A stretch of 64,000 nt of DNA, taken from NCBI RefSeq assembly GCF_004216695.1, contig NZ_SGXC01000003.1:992001-1056000 (forward strand), read 5' to 3'. Source of the DNA: Pigmentiphaga kullae. Its GTDB lineage: Bacteria; Pseudomonadota; Gammaproteobacteria; Burkholderiales; Burkholderiaceae_B. Position 1 is the stretch's first letter. Each line of letters begins with the position of its first letter. The notes under the pieces are model-generated. The model was not told the DNA's origin and did no database searches. It was given only the letters and a program-made list of their open reading frames with translations. Both the position numbers and the translations under genes were made by a program. This document shows positions 26,386-34,408 of this stretch, one piece after another.

Positions 26386-27288
26386 ATGCAGGACCTCAAC
26401 GACCTTTATTACTACGTGCAGGTGGTGGACCATGGCGGCTTCGCCCCGGCCGGTCGCGCCCTGGGCATACCCAAGTCCAAGCTCAGCCGCCGCATCGCGC
26501 TGCTGGAGGAACGCCTGGGGGTCCGGCTCATCCAGCGCTCGACGCGGCGCTTCGCGGTGACGGAGATCGGCCAGACCTACTACGGTCATTGCAAGGCCAT
26601 GCTGGTGGAGGCCGAGGCCGCCGACGACGCCATCGCGGTGATGCATGCCGAGCCGCGCGGCATCGTGCGCCTAGCGTGTCCGGTGGCGCTGCTGGATGCG
26701 CGGGTGGCCGAGATGGTGGCCGGCTTCATGGTCGCTTATCCCCGCGTGGAAGTCCACCTGGAGGAAACCAACCGGCGGGTGGACGTGGTGGGAGAGGGCA
26801 TGGACATCGCCTTGCGCGTGCGGCCGCCGCCGCTGGAGGACAGCGGGCTGGTCATGCGTGTGCTGGCGAATCGCGGTCAATATCTCGTGGCCTGTCCGGA
26901 ACTGCTCAGGAACGGCACCCCGCGCGCGCCCGCCGACCTGGCGGACCTGCCCAGCCTGGCGCTGGGCGTGCCGCAGCAGGAATATGTCTGGAACCTGATC
27001 GGGCCCGATGGCGCGCATGCCGCCGTGCGCCATCATCCCCGGCTGATCACGCGCGGCATGCCGGCGCTGCGCGCGGCCGCCGTGGCGGGCGCGGGCGTGG
27101 TGCAGCTGCCGGCGATGATGGTGCGCGACGAACTGGTCAGCGGCGAACTGGTCCACGTCATCCCCGGCTGGGCGCCTCCGCGCGAGATCATCCATGCGGT
27201 GTTCGCATCGCGGCGCGGGCTGCTGCCCGCCGTGCGGGCCCTGGTCGACCATCTGGCCGACCGGTTCGCGGAACTGGACGAAGATTGA
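26386..27288 (+). CDS. LysR-family regulator, divergent to pirin operon
   Basis: About 300 residues. The N-terminal winged helix-turn-helix is clear (GGFAPAGRALGIPKSKLSRRIALLEERLGVRLIQRSTR, about 18-55), followed by the effector-binding domain. AAGGAA lies nine bases before ATG 26386 and only three before the in-frame ATG 26380, so the second ATG is favoured. The gene diverges from the pirin/YcaC-like pair with 118 bases between, and probably controls it. The effector is unknown. A second LysR gene follows 14 bases downstream on the same strand but belongs to a different subgroup. Confidence 0.9.
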   Translation: MQDLNDLYYYVQVVDHGGFAPAGRALGIPKSKLSRRIALLEERLGVRLIQRSTRRFAVTEIGQTYYGHCKAMLVEAEAADDAIAVMHAEPRGIVRLACPVALLDARVAEMVAGFMVAYPRVEVHLEETNRRVDVVGEGMDIALRVRPPPLEDSGLVMRVLANRGQYLVACPELLRNGTPRAPADLADLPSLALGVPQQEYVWNLIGPDGAHAAVRHHPRLITRGMPALRAAAVAGAGVVQLPAMMVRDELVSGELVHVIPGWAPPREIIHAVFASRRGLLPAVRALVDHLADRFAELDED

Positions 27289-27302
27289 GGCACCCTCTGG
27301 CC

Positions 27303-28229
27303 ATGGACGATGATCGCAAGGGCGCGGACGCCAGGAGTTTTCCCGACTACCGCCAGATCAGCATATTCACCGCTCTGTACGAGGTCACCAGCATCGCGCG
27401 CGTGGCCGCGCGCCTGGGGATGAATCCTTCCACCGTCAGCATGGCGCTGGCCCGGCTGCGCGAGATCTACGGGGACGATCTGTTCGTGCGCAGCGCCGTC
27501 GGCATGATCCCGACCATCAAGGCCGAGTCGATTTACCCGGGACTCAAGCAGGCCCAGCAACTGCTCCAGGCCAGCGCGCTGGAGGGCGATGCCTTCGACC
27601 CCGCCGTGGCGACCCGCCACTTCCGGGTGGCGATGAGCGAAATCGGCGTCTATGTGCTGATGCCGGGCGTGCGTTCGCTGCTGGCGGGCGAAGCGCCCGG
27701 CGTCAGCCTGGAACAGATCGAGATCACGGCCGAGACGCCGTGGCACCTGGAGTCCGGCACGCTGGACCTGGTGCTGGGACACGTGCCTACCATGGGCAAG
27801 TCGGTCATCCGGCAGCGGCTGTACCGCGAGCACTACGTCTGCCTGGGGCGGGCCGGCCATCCGGCGCTGCGGGCCGGTATGCCGGTCGACGATTTCCTGC
27901 GGCTGCCGCACCTGTCGGTGGCCAGCCGCGGCCGCAACCGGCAGCGCTGGGAAGATCATGCGGCCGAGAAGCTGGGCGCGCGTCCCAACATCCGCCTGGA
28001 ACAATCGAGTTTCGCCGGCATCGAGCACATGCTGGCCGACAGCGATCTGGTGGCCGTCGTGCCGGCCCGGCTGAGCCGCGCGCTGATGCGCTTCGCGCCG
28101 CTGATGGCGGTGGACCTGCCGTTCGAGTCGCCCAGCTACGTGGTCCACCAGCACTGGCATTCCCGGCACAGGAAGGATGCCGGCGCGACCTGGCTGAGGA
28201 AGGCGCTCGCCCGCGTCGCGCAGGGCTGA
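27303..28229 (+). CDS. LysR-family regulator
   Basis: The product is 308 residues with an unusual acidic/basic lead (MDDDRKGADARSFPDY), then a winged helix-turn-helix (TSIARVAARLGMNPSTVSMALARLREIYGDDLFVRS, about 31-66), in the style of NodD/LeuO-type members, where the recognition helix reads PSTVSMALARLR. The effector domain follows (about 100-295). It starts 14 bases after the preceding LysR gene and ends 15 bases before the convergent Bug gene. The target is not evident; the divergent region 29217-29374 about 1 kb away contains ATTG-ATG-CAAT, a LysR-like dyad, and is one candidate. Confidence 0.88.
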   Translation: MDDDRKGADARSFPDYRQISIFTALYEVTSIARVAARLGMNPSTVSMALARLREIYGDDLFVRSAVGMIPTIKAESIYPGLKQAQQLLQASALEGDAFDPAVATRHFRVAMSEIGVYVLMPGVRSLLAGEAPGVSLEQIEITAETPWHLESGTLDLVLGHVPTMGKSVIRQRLYREHYVCLGRAGHPALRAGMPVDDFLRLPHLSVASRGRNRQRWEDHAAEKLGARPNIRLEQSSFAGIEHMLADSDLVAVVPARLSRALMRFAPLMAVDLPFESPSYVVHQHWHSRHRKDAGATWLRKALARVAQG

Positions 28230-28244
28230 GCGCCGGCCACGGGC

Positions 28245-29216
28245 TTATTCGACCGTGATGTGGTTGCGCTCGATCAGCGACTTCCACATCGCGCGTTCGG
28301 CCTTCAACTGCTGGCTGAACCTGGCGGGCGTGTCCGAGACCGGGAGGTAGCCCTGTTCGATCAGGCGTTGCTTGACCGACGGCTCCTGCATGGCCTTGAC
28401 CACGGTCTGGCTCATTTTCTGGATGACGGCGTCGGGCGTGCCCGCGGGCGCCATCACGCTGAAGGACTGCGGCACGTCGGGCAGGCCCTTGTCGGTCCAG
28501 ACCGGCACCTTGGGGAACAGTGGCGACTTGCTGCTGATGGCGAGCGGGACGGCCTTGCCGGACTTGATGTGGGGAAGCACCGAGGCGACGTCCGACTGCA
28601 GGAAGTCCAGGCGTCCGCCCAGGAAGTCCTGCATGGTCGGCGCCATGCCCTTGTACGGCACGTGCGTGAACGCGGCGCCGGTCTTCTCTTCCATGACCTT
28701 CACGCCCAGGAAGGTGGGCGAGCCGTGGCCGGCCGATCCGAACGCCAGCTTGCCGGGTTCGCTCTTGCCCGCGGCCAGCAGGTCGTCCAGTGTCTTGAAG
28801 CGCGAGCCGGGCGGCACGACGTAGACCAGGGGCGCGTCCACGCCGCGGGCCACCGGCGCGAGGTCTTTCTCGGCGTCGTAGGGCAGGTTCTTGTACAGAT
28901 AGGGGTTGACCGCGATCGCCGGCGTGGCCGAGACCAGGAAGGTGTAGCCGTCGGGCGTGGCGCGAGCGGCCGCCGCCGCGCCGATGTTGCCGCTGGCGCC
29001 GGGCTTGTTCTCGACCACGACGGTCTGCTTGAGCTCCTTGCCCACGCCTTCGGCCAGCAGCCGGGCGTAGATGTCGGTGCCGCCGCCGGGCGACGAGGGC
29101 ACGACGAAGGTGATGGGCCGGGTGGGCCAGTCGGCCGCGGTGGCGGCCAGGGCGAACGAAAGCGCCAGGCCGCCGCCGATCAGGGCCAGCCCGCGTGCGG
29201 GGGGAGTAGGGGTCAC
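28245..29216 (-). CDS. Bug/TctC-family tripartite tricarboxylate transporter substrate-binding protein
   Basis: The product is 323 residues from a GTG start with GGAGG six bases upstream. A signal peptide (ending LAATAADWP) leads to the Bug signature: WPTRPITFVVPSSPGGGTDIYAR, VVENKPGASGNIGAAAAARATPDGYT, then HVPYKGMAPTMQDFLGG. Such periplasmic proteins bind carboxylates or related small acids; most lack an adjacent TctAB membrane component, and none is present here. It diverges from the class II aldolase gene, suggesting a shared regulatory region and ligand, an inference. Confidence 0.93.
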   Translation of the reverse strand: MTPTPPARGLALIGGGLALSFALAATAADWPTRPITFVVPSSPGGGTDIYARLLAEGVGKELKQTVVVENKPGASGNIGAAAAARATPDGYTFLVSATPAIAVNPYLYKNLPYDAEKDLAPVARGVDAPLVYVVPPGSRFKTLDDLLAAGKSEPGKLAFGSAGHGSPTFLGVKVMEEKTGAAFTHVPYKGMAPTMQDFLGGRLDFLQSDVASVLPHIKSGKAVPLAISSKSPLFPKVPVWTDKGLPDVPQSFSVMAPAGTPDAVIQKMSQTVVKAMQEPSVKQRLIEQGYLPVSDTPARFSQQLKAERAMWKSLIERNHITVE

Positions 29217-29308
29217 GGGTATCCTCCGGATGTTCTCTTCTTGGACCCGAGTATTTCACAGGCCAGCCGTCAAGTCGGTCAGCCAGATTGATGTCGAAGA
29301 TCAAGAAA

Positions 29309-29319
29309 ATTGATGCAAT
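29309..29319. promoter_or_regulatory. LysR-like dyad between Bug and aldolase genes
   Basis: ATTG-ATG-CAAT is a perfect small dyad in the 158-base divergent region (29217-29374). Its form and AT-rich surroundings fit a regulator site, but no cognate protein can be assigned. Confidence 0.3.
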
Positions 29320-29374
29320 CTTCCGGTGCACAATACGGAATCGATACAACGAGCGGAAAACGGGGAGCATGCTC

Positions 29375-30088
29375 ATGAAAGAAATCGTGCTGGAGGCGCG
29401 CCGCAACCTGGCGCGGGCCAACCGCATCCTTTACCTGAAAGGCATCGTCGACGGCTTCGGACACGTCAGTTGCCGGCACCCCGAAATCGCGGGCCACTAC
29501 CTGATCTCGTGCAACCGGGCGCCCAATCTCGTCAAGGAAGCGGACATCGTCGAACTGGACGAGGAATCGAATCCGGTGGGTGGCGATACCCGGCGCCTGT
29601 ACCTGGAGCGCTTCATCCACGGCGAGATCTACCGCACCCGCCCCGACGTCCAGGCCGTGGTCCACAGCCACTCGGCGGCCATGATCACCATCGCCGCCAC
29701 CGACGTATCCGTCAAACCCATGTTCCACATGGCCGGGTTCCTGACGCGCACCGCGAAGTTCGACATCCGCGAGGCCACCGGCCGCGAGACCGACATGCTG
29801 ATACGCGACCACGACCTGGGCCGTCACCTGGCCGACACCCTGGGGCCCGCCAGCGCGGTGCTGATGGTGGGCCATGGATCGACCATGGTGGGAACCAGCC
29901 TGGAGGAAGCCATCTACCGGGCGGTCTACGCCGAGGTCAACGCGGGCATGCAACTGGGGGCGATGCGGGTGTCGGACCGCGTGCGCTACCTGTCCGAGAC
30001 CGAGTCCGACCTCGCCACCGAGACCAACCGCGGCCAGCTCAAGCGGTGCTGGGATCTGTGGTGCGAGGAAGTCGACATCGACGCCTGA
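29375..30088 (+). CDS. Class II aldolase/adducin-family protein
   Basis: The product is 237 residues from ATG 29375, which has GGGGAG seven bases upstream; an ATG six bases earlier would be too close. The zinc ligands of the family are visible: HSHSAAM (about 89-95) and the later GHGST (about 167). The start of the fold, LYLKGIVDGFGHVSCRHPE, matches the RuBP-epimerase/fuculose-aldolase type. It could cleave or epimerise a sugar acid or act on a hydroxy-keto acid. It is followed by a good terminator, so it is transcribed separately from the SMP-30 operon, although the two may share a pathway. Confidence 0.88.
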   Translation: MKEIVLEARRNLARANRILYLKGIVDGFGHVSCRHPEIAGHYLISCNRAPNLVKEADIVELDEESNPVGGDTRRLYLERFIHGEIYRTRPDVQAVVHSHSAAMITIAATDVSVKPMFHMAGFLTRTAKFDIREATGRETDMLIRDHDLGRHLADTLGPASAVLMVGHGSTMVGTSLEEAIYRAVYAEVNAGMQLGAMRVSDRVRYLSETESDLATETNRGQLKRCWDLWCEEVDIDA

Positions 30089-30102
30089 CCTGCTTGCCGG
30101 GT

Positions 30103-30125
30103 AAGCCGCCCGTGCGCGGCGGCTT
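30103..30125 (+). terminator. Intrinsic terminator after the aldolase gene
   Basis: AAGCCGCC (30103-30110) pairs with GGCGGCTT (30118-30125) around a 7-base loop and is followed by a T/C-rich stretch. It starts 14 bases after the aldolase stop. Confidence 0.7.
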
Positions 30126-30174
30126 CTTCCTGATTTCTCCTTTGTCCCGCCGCGGACGACTTCCCCCTTTTTTC

Positions 30175-30238
30175 TTGACTTCCTTTTCCGACGCGCGCAC
30201 CATTTATTCGTTAATCGAAAAAAAATTCGTCTAGCGAA
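30175..30238 (+). promoter_or_regulatory. Promoter region with two tandem TTCG-N5-CGAA operators
   Basis: TTCG-TTAAT-CGAA (30207-30219) and TTCG-TCTAG-CGAA (30226-30238) are two dyads with identical arms, centres 19 bases apart, inside an AT-rich island directly before the SMP-30 gene (ATG 30253). A TTGACT box (30175-30180) upstream could be the -35 element; the -10 is not clear. The sites would cover the region downstream of it, consistent with repression. The IclR gene at 33048, at the end of the same gene run, is the likely owner (inference). Confidence 0.55.
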
Positions 30239-30252
30239 AAAAAGGAAGGGGC

Positions 30253-31164
30253 ATGACAGTTCGCAGCACAACGCGGCCGATCGACATGGTCGGGTCCGTC
30301 GTCGAGATCGCCGACGCGGGGCAGGACGTCCTGGGCGAGTCCATCGTCTGGGACCATCGGCACCAGAAACTCTGGTGGGTGGACGGCATCGGGCAGTTCA
30401 TCCACCGGCTGGACCCCGCCAGCGGCGACAAGCAGAGCTGGAAGATGCACGAGGAGGTCGGCAGCATCGGCCTGCGGGCGCAGGGAGGGCTGGTCGTGGG
30501 AATGCGTTCGGGCTTCTATTTCTTTTCGCCCGAGACCGGCGCCTTGTCCGAGATCGCGCGGCCCGACGCCGAGCGTCCGGGCAACCGCTTCAACGATGGC
30601 AAGGTCGACCGGCATGGCCGCTTCTGGTCAGGCACGGTCGAGGCTGCCGCCTATACGCCGCGAGGACGGCTGTTCAGGCTCGATCCCGATCTGCGCACGA
30701 CGCTGATCATGGAGGGCATCACCGCCATCAACGGCATCTCGTTCAGCCCCGACAACCGCCTCATGTACATGACCGATTCGTTCAGCTGCCGGATCGATGT
30801 CTTCGACTACGACGCGGTGGACGGGACCATCCACAATCGCCGCCATTTCGCCGACGTTCCGCTGGGGCGGGGCATCTGCGATGGCTCCACCGTGGATGCC
30901 GACGGCTGCTTCTGGAGCGCCAACATGGATGGCTGGTGCGTGACGCGCTACGACCCGCGCGGCCGCATCGACACGGTCATCAACCTGCCGGTGCGCCGAG
31001 TATCGAGCCTGTGTTTCGGCGGTCCCGACCTCGACGTCCTCTACATCACCACCGCCAGGCGCCGCATGCAGGAAAAGGAGCTGGCGCAGCAACCACTGGC
31101 CGGCAACGTGCTGGCGGTCAGGCCCGGCGTGCAGGGATTGCCGGAGCCCGAGTTCCTGGGATAA
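30253..31164 (+). CDS. SMP-30/gluconolactonase/LRE-family protein
   Basis: The product is 303 residues with AGGAAGGGG before the ATG. It has the six-bladed propeller signature of the family: the metal-binding glutamate in DVLGESIVWDHRHQKLWWVD (about 29), NRFNDGKVDRHGRFWSGTV (about 115-133), and TAINGISFSPDNRLMYMTDS (about 158-177). Members hydrolyse sugar lactones in aldonate pathways, or other lactones. It is the first gene of an operon with a Bug protein and a 6-oxocamphor-hydrolase-like crotonase, followed by an IclR regulator, so its product likely acts in the same catabolic route. Tandem operators precede it. Confidence 0.9.
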   Translation: MTVRSTTRPIDMVGSVVEIADAGQDVLGESIVWDHRHQKLWWVDGIGQFIHRLDPASGDKQSWKMHEEVGSIGLRAQGGLVVGMRSGFYFFSPETGALSEIARPDAERPGNRFNDGKVDRHGRFWSGTVEAAAYTPRGRLFRLDPDLRTTLIMEGITAINGISFSPDNRLMYMTDSFSCRIDVFDYDAVDGTIHNRRHFADVPLGRGICDGSTVDADGCFWSANMDGWCVTRYDPRGRIDTVINLPVRRVSSLCFGGPDLDVLYITTARRRMQEKELAQQPLAGNVLAVRPGVQGLPEPEFLG

Positions 31165-31185
31165 AGACACCAAGGAGGAGACATC

Positions 31186-32157
31186 GTGAAGACTTCCATC
31201 GTTCGCGGCCTGGCATGCGCCGCGCTGCTGGCCGGCGCGGCCGGCGCGCATGCCGCACCGGGCTACCCCGATCGGCCGGTGCGCATCGTCGTGCCCTATA
31301 CGCCGGGCGGAGCCACGGACACCGTCGCGCGCAGCATCGCCTCGCAACTGAGCACCCGGTGGGGCCAGCCCGTGATCGTCGAGAACCGCGGCGGCGCCTC
31401 CGGCATGATAGGCGCGGCCGCGGTCGCCAAGGCGCCGTCCGACGGCTATACCCTGGTGTTGTCGGACAGCGCGCCGTTCGTCATCCTGCCTTCGCTGCAT
31501 GCGGACATGGCGTACGACCCGTTGAAGGACTTCGCGCCCATCACCGTGGTCGCGCGACAGGTCCCCATCCTGGTCGTTTCGAGCAAGCTGCCCGTGCACA
31601 ACGTGAAGGAACTGGTGGCCTACCTGAAGGCGCATCCGAATACGCCGTATGGATCGCTCGGCCCCGGATCCTATCCGCACGTTGCGATGGAAGAGTTCCA
31701 GCAGCTTAGCGGGACGCGCATGCTGCACGTTCCCTACAAGGGAACCGCACAGGTCACCACCGACATGATAGGCGGGCAGATCGGTCTCTACATCGGCACG
31801 CTGGGCGCATTCCAGCAGCAGGAGAAGGCCGGAACGGTCCGCATTCTCGCGGTGGCCACGCAGCAGCGCGTCTCCCTGCGCCCGGACCTGCCCACCGTTG
31901 CCGAGGCGGGGGTGCCGGGCTTTGCCGTCAACGTCTGGTTTGGCCTGGCGGGCCGCGCCGGGACGCCGGCCGATATCCTGGACAAGATCCACGCCGACGT
32001 GCGGGCCGTGCTGGGCGACCGGCATTTCGTGGAGGAAGTGCTTCTACCCCAGGCGCTGACACCGGGAGGCGACAGCCGGGCCGAGTTCGGCGATCTCATG
32101 CGCGGCGATACCGAACGCTGGCGCCAGTCCATCCAGTCCGCCGGCATCAAGCTGTGA
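31186..32157 (+). CDS. Bug/TctC-family substrate-binding protein
   Basis: The product is 323 residues from GTG 31186, preceded by a very strong AAGGAGGAG. A signal peptide ends in AGAHAAP. The Bug signature follows (YPDRPVRIVVPYTPGGATDTVARSIA, VIVENRGGASGMIGAAAVAKAPSDGYT, LHVPYKGTAQVTTDMIGGQ). It is a periplasmic receptor for a small organic acid. It lies between the lactonase gene (21 bases upstream) and the crotonase gene (26 bases downstream), so the captured compound is probably the substrate or inducer of that pathway. No membrane subunit is near. Confidence 0.93.
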   Translation: MKTSIVRGLACAALLAGAAGAHAAPGYPDRPVRIVVPYTPGGATDTVARSIASQLSTRWGQPVIVENRGGASGMIGAAAVAKAPSDGYTLVLSDSAPFVILPSLHADMAYDPLKDFAPITVVARQVPILVVSSKLPVHNVKELVAYLKAHPNTPYGSLGPGSYPHVAMEEFQQLSGTRMLHVPYKGTAQVTTDMIGGQIGLYIGTLGAFQQQEKAGTVRILAVATQQRVSLRPDLPTVAEAGVPGFAVNVWFGLAGRAGTPADILDKIHADVRAVLGDRHFVEEVLLPQALTPGGDSRAEFGDLMRGDTERWRQSIQSAGIKL

Positions 32158-32183
32158 TGCCTTTTCACCAGCAGGAATGAACC

Positions 32184-32948
32184 GTGAGCCATTTCAACGA
32201 CTACGCAAACAAATTCGAGACCATCAGAATGGTCCGCGAGGCCGGCGTGCTGGAGATGCATTTCCACCACCAGGGCGGACCCCTTCAATGGAACCTGCAA
32301 TCGCACCGGGAGTTCGAGCAGGCTTTCCTGGACGTGGGGCGCGACCGCGAGAACGAGGTCGTGATCATGACGGGAACGGGCGATGCCTTCAGCGGTCCGC
32401 CCGTGGCGCCGGGGGGGCACGTCAATCGCAACTCGATGACGCCGACCATCTACGATCCGATCTATTGGGAAGGCCGGCACCTGCTCATCAACCTGCTCGA
32501 CATCGACGTGCCCGTGATCAGCATCATCAACGGACCGGCCGTGCGCCATGCCGAGATCCCGCTGCTGGGCGACATCGTGCTGGCATCCGACACCGCCACG
32601 ATCCAGGACACTGCTCACTTCCGGGGAGGCATGGTGCCGGGCGACGGCATGCATCTGATCATGCCGCTGCTGATGGGACGGGCGCGGGGCCACTATTTCC
32701 TGTTGACCGGGCAGGAGATCGACGCGCGGCAGGCGCTGGAGATGGGCCTGGTGAACGAGGTGCTGCCGGCCGCTGGCCTGATGCCCCGGGCGCGGGAGCT
32801 TGCCGCCGAACTGCTGAAGCAGCCCCGGCTGGTGCGGCGTTATACCCGCGTGTGCCTGAACCAGGAGCTCAAGGCGCGCCTGCATGACGTGCTGGGATAC
32901 GGCCTTGCGCTCGAGGGGCTGGCCAGGATGAAGGAGCCGGTGGCCTGA
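32184..32948 (+). CDS. Crotonase-superfamily protein resembling 6-oxocamphor hydrolase
   Basis: The product is 254 residues from a GTG start. Instead of the usual enoyl-CoA hydratase glutamates it has segments that I recognise as 6-oxocamphor hydrolase-like: INGPAVRHAEIPLLGDIVLASDTATIQD (about 113-140) and AHFRGGMVPGDGMH (about 142-155), then YFLLTGQEIDARQALEMGLVNEVL (about 171-194). In that enzyme the corresponding histidines and aspartate drive retro-Claisen cleavage of a beta-diketone without CoA. Here both histidines and the PGDG aspartate are kept. A ring-opening C-C hydrolase is therefore more likely than a CoA hydratase. The true substrate is not determinable; the comparison is from memory of the family. 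Confidence 0.78.
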   Translation: MSHFNDYANKFETIRMVREAGVLEMHFHHQGGPLQWNLQSHREFEQAFLDVGRDRENEVVIMTGTGDAFSGPPVAPGGHVNRNSMTPTIYDPIYWEGRHLLINLLDIDVPVISIINGPAVRHAEIPLLGDIVLASDTATIQDTAHFRGGMVPGDGMHLIMPLLMGRARGHYFLLTGQEIDARQALEMGLVNEVLPAAGLMPRARELAAELLKQPRLVRRYTRVCLNQELKARLHDVLGYGLALEGLARMKEPVA

Positions 32949-33047
32949 CCGCGGAGTTCATGGCAAGGACAGTGGCGGAGCCGGGAGCTGCCGATCCGCA
33001 CCGGGTAAAATCCGCGCGGTGCAGTGTCCCGGATCGATGCAATCCCC

Positions 33048-33869
33048 ATGAACGACAGCAAGACCATCAAGGACTCGGGCGATTTCGTCGCCGCGCTGGC
33101 CCGCGGGCTGGAGGTGATCCAGGCATTCACGGCGGAGCGCCCGGAAATGAACCTGAGCGAGGTCGCGGCCGTGACCGGCATGGCGCCGGCCACGGCGCGC
33201 CGCTGTCTGCTTACGTTGAAGGAGTTGGGGTTCGTCGGCATGAACGGGCGTCGGTTCCTCCTGCGGCCCAAGGTCCTGGCCCTGGGGTCCGCGTTCCTGA
33301 TGTCGATGAACCTGCGGCAGGTGGCGCAGCCTTTTCTCCAGGACCTCGTCGAAGCTTTTCATGATTCGGCGTCCCTGGCCGTCCTGGACGGGAGCGACGT
33401 GGTTTATGTCGCCCACGCGCCGAGCAAGGAAACCAAGGGCTTTCGCGCCGGCGTGGGCTACCGTTCGCCGGCCTACGCGACGTCGCTGGGCCACGTGCTG
33501 CTGGCAAGCCTGAGTGAGCCGACGCTGCGCGAATACCTGCGGGCGGGACCGTTTCCCACCTATACGTCCAAGACCTATAGCGATCCCGAGGCGATCTCGC
33601 GGGCGCTGGATGCCACGCGCGAGCGGGGCTATGCCCAGATCCAGGACCAGTTCGAGTACGGCGTGCTGGCGGTGGCGGTGCCGGTCAAGGATGGAAACGG
33701 CCGCACGGTGGCCGCCGTCAACTGTTCCAGCAACATCGCGCGGGTCGACATGGACGAACTGGTGAAGACCCGCCTGCCGCGGCTGCGCGATACGGCGCGC
33801 CAGATCAGCCTCGCGCTGGAACGCAGCCCGTCGCTGATCCACTCCGTGATGAGCGATCCGAGATTCTGA
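33048..33869 (+). CDS. IclR-family regulator of the lactonase/crotonase operon
   Basis: About 273 residues from ATG 33048; GTG 33024 is an in-frame alternative, and neither has a clear ribosome-binding site. The N-terminal winged helix (VAALARGLEVIQAFTAERPEMNLSEVAAVTGMAPATARRCLLTL, about 11-54) and the C-terminal effector domain (PFLQDLVEAFHDSASLAVLDG; YATSLGHVLLASL; GYAQIQDQFEYGVLAVAVPV) match the IclR family, including the PcaR/PobR-like subgroup linked to aromatic-acid catabolism. It follows the crotonase gene by 99 bases on the same strand. It probably binds the TTCG-N5-CGAA pair at 30207-30238; this pairing is inferred. Confidence 0.9.
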   Translation: MNDSKTIKDSGDFVAALARGLEVIQAFTAERPEMNLSEVAAVTGMAPATARRCLLTLKELGFVGMNGRRFLLRPKVLALGSAFLMSMNLRQVAQPFLQDLVEAFHDSASLAVLDGSDVVYVAHAPSKETKGFRAGVGYRSPAYATSLGHVLLASLSEPTLREYLRAGPFPTYTSKTYSDPEAISRALDATRERGYAQIQDQFEYGVLAVAVPVKDGNGRTVAAVNCSSNIARVDMDELVKTRLPRLRDTARQISLALERSPSLIHSVMSDPRF

Positions 33870-33983
33870 GCCGGTAGTCGGGTGCGTTCACGCGGCGCTA
33901 CGCCGGCGCCGCCGTCGATGGTATCGTGCGATCCGGACGGCACATGGGCCGCCGCACAATAGACAAGACAAGGGGACTTCGCC

Positions 33984-34403
33984 ATGAAACGGATCGTGGG
34001 GGGACTGGCCGCGCTGGTATTGGCGCTGGCCGGGGGGGCGGGCCTGGCGGCGGAGTCGCCCGGCGTGCAGGTCGAGAAGCTGATGGAGAGCGGCGCGTCG
34101 TGGGACGGCCGCCCCTACGTGGCCTACCCGTCGGGCGCGCCGATGCTGACCGTGCTCCGGATCACGATTCCCGCCCACAGCGCGCTGCCCTGGCATACCC
34201 ATCCCATCCCGAACGCGGCCTATGTCCTGTCGGGCGAACTGACGGTCGAAAAAAAGGAAACGGGCGAGACGCGCCTGCTCAGGCAGGGCGACGTCCTGCC
34301 GGAAATGGTGGGCGAATACCACCGCGGCGTGACCGGCGACCAGGGCGTGGTGCTGATCGTGTTCTATGCCGGCAGCCGCGGCTTGCCGCTGTCGCAGCAA
34401 TAG
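33984..34403 (+). CDS. Exported cupin-domain protein
   Basis: The product is 139 residues with AAGGGGA upstream. A signal peptide (about 1-22, ending GLAAE) precedes one cupin barrel. Cupin motif 1 is visible as LPWHTHPIPNAAYVLSGELTVEKKE (about 69-93), with two histidines and a glutamate for metal binding. Motif 2 is the region GDVLPEMVGEYHRGVTG (about 103-119), with the last histidine. It probably sits in the periplasm; enzyme or sensor function is not distinguishable. It stands between an IclR gene and a convergent FAH-family gene, with only 5 bases between the stops. Confidence 0.85.
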   Translation: MKRIVGGLAALVLALAGGAGLAAESPGVQVEKLMESGASWDGRPYVAYPSGAPMLTVLRITIPAHSALPWHTHPIPNAAYVLSGELTVEKKETGETRLLRQGDVLPEMVGEYHRGVTGDQGVVLIVFYAGSRGLPLSQQ

Positions 34404-34408
34404 GGGCG

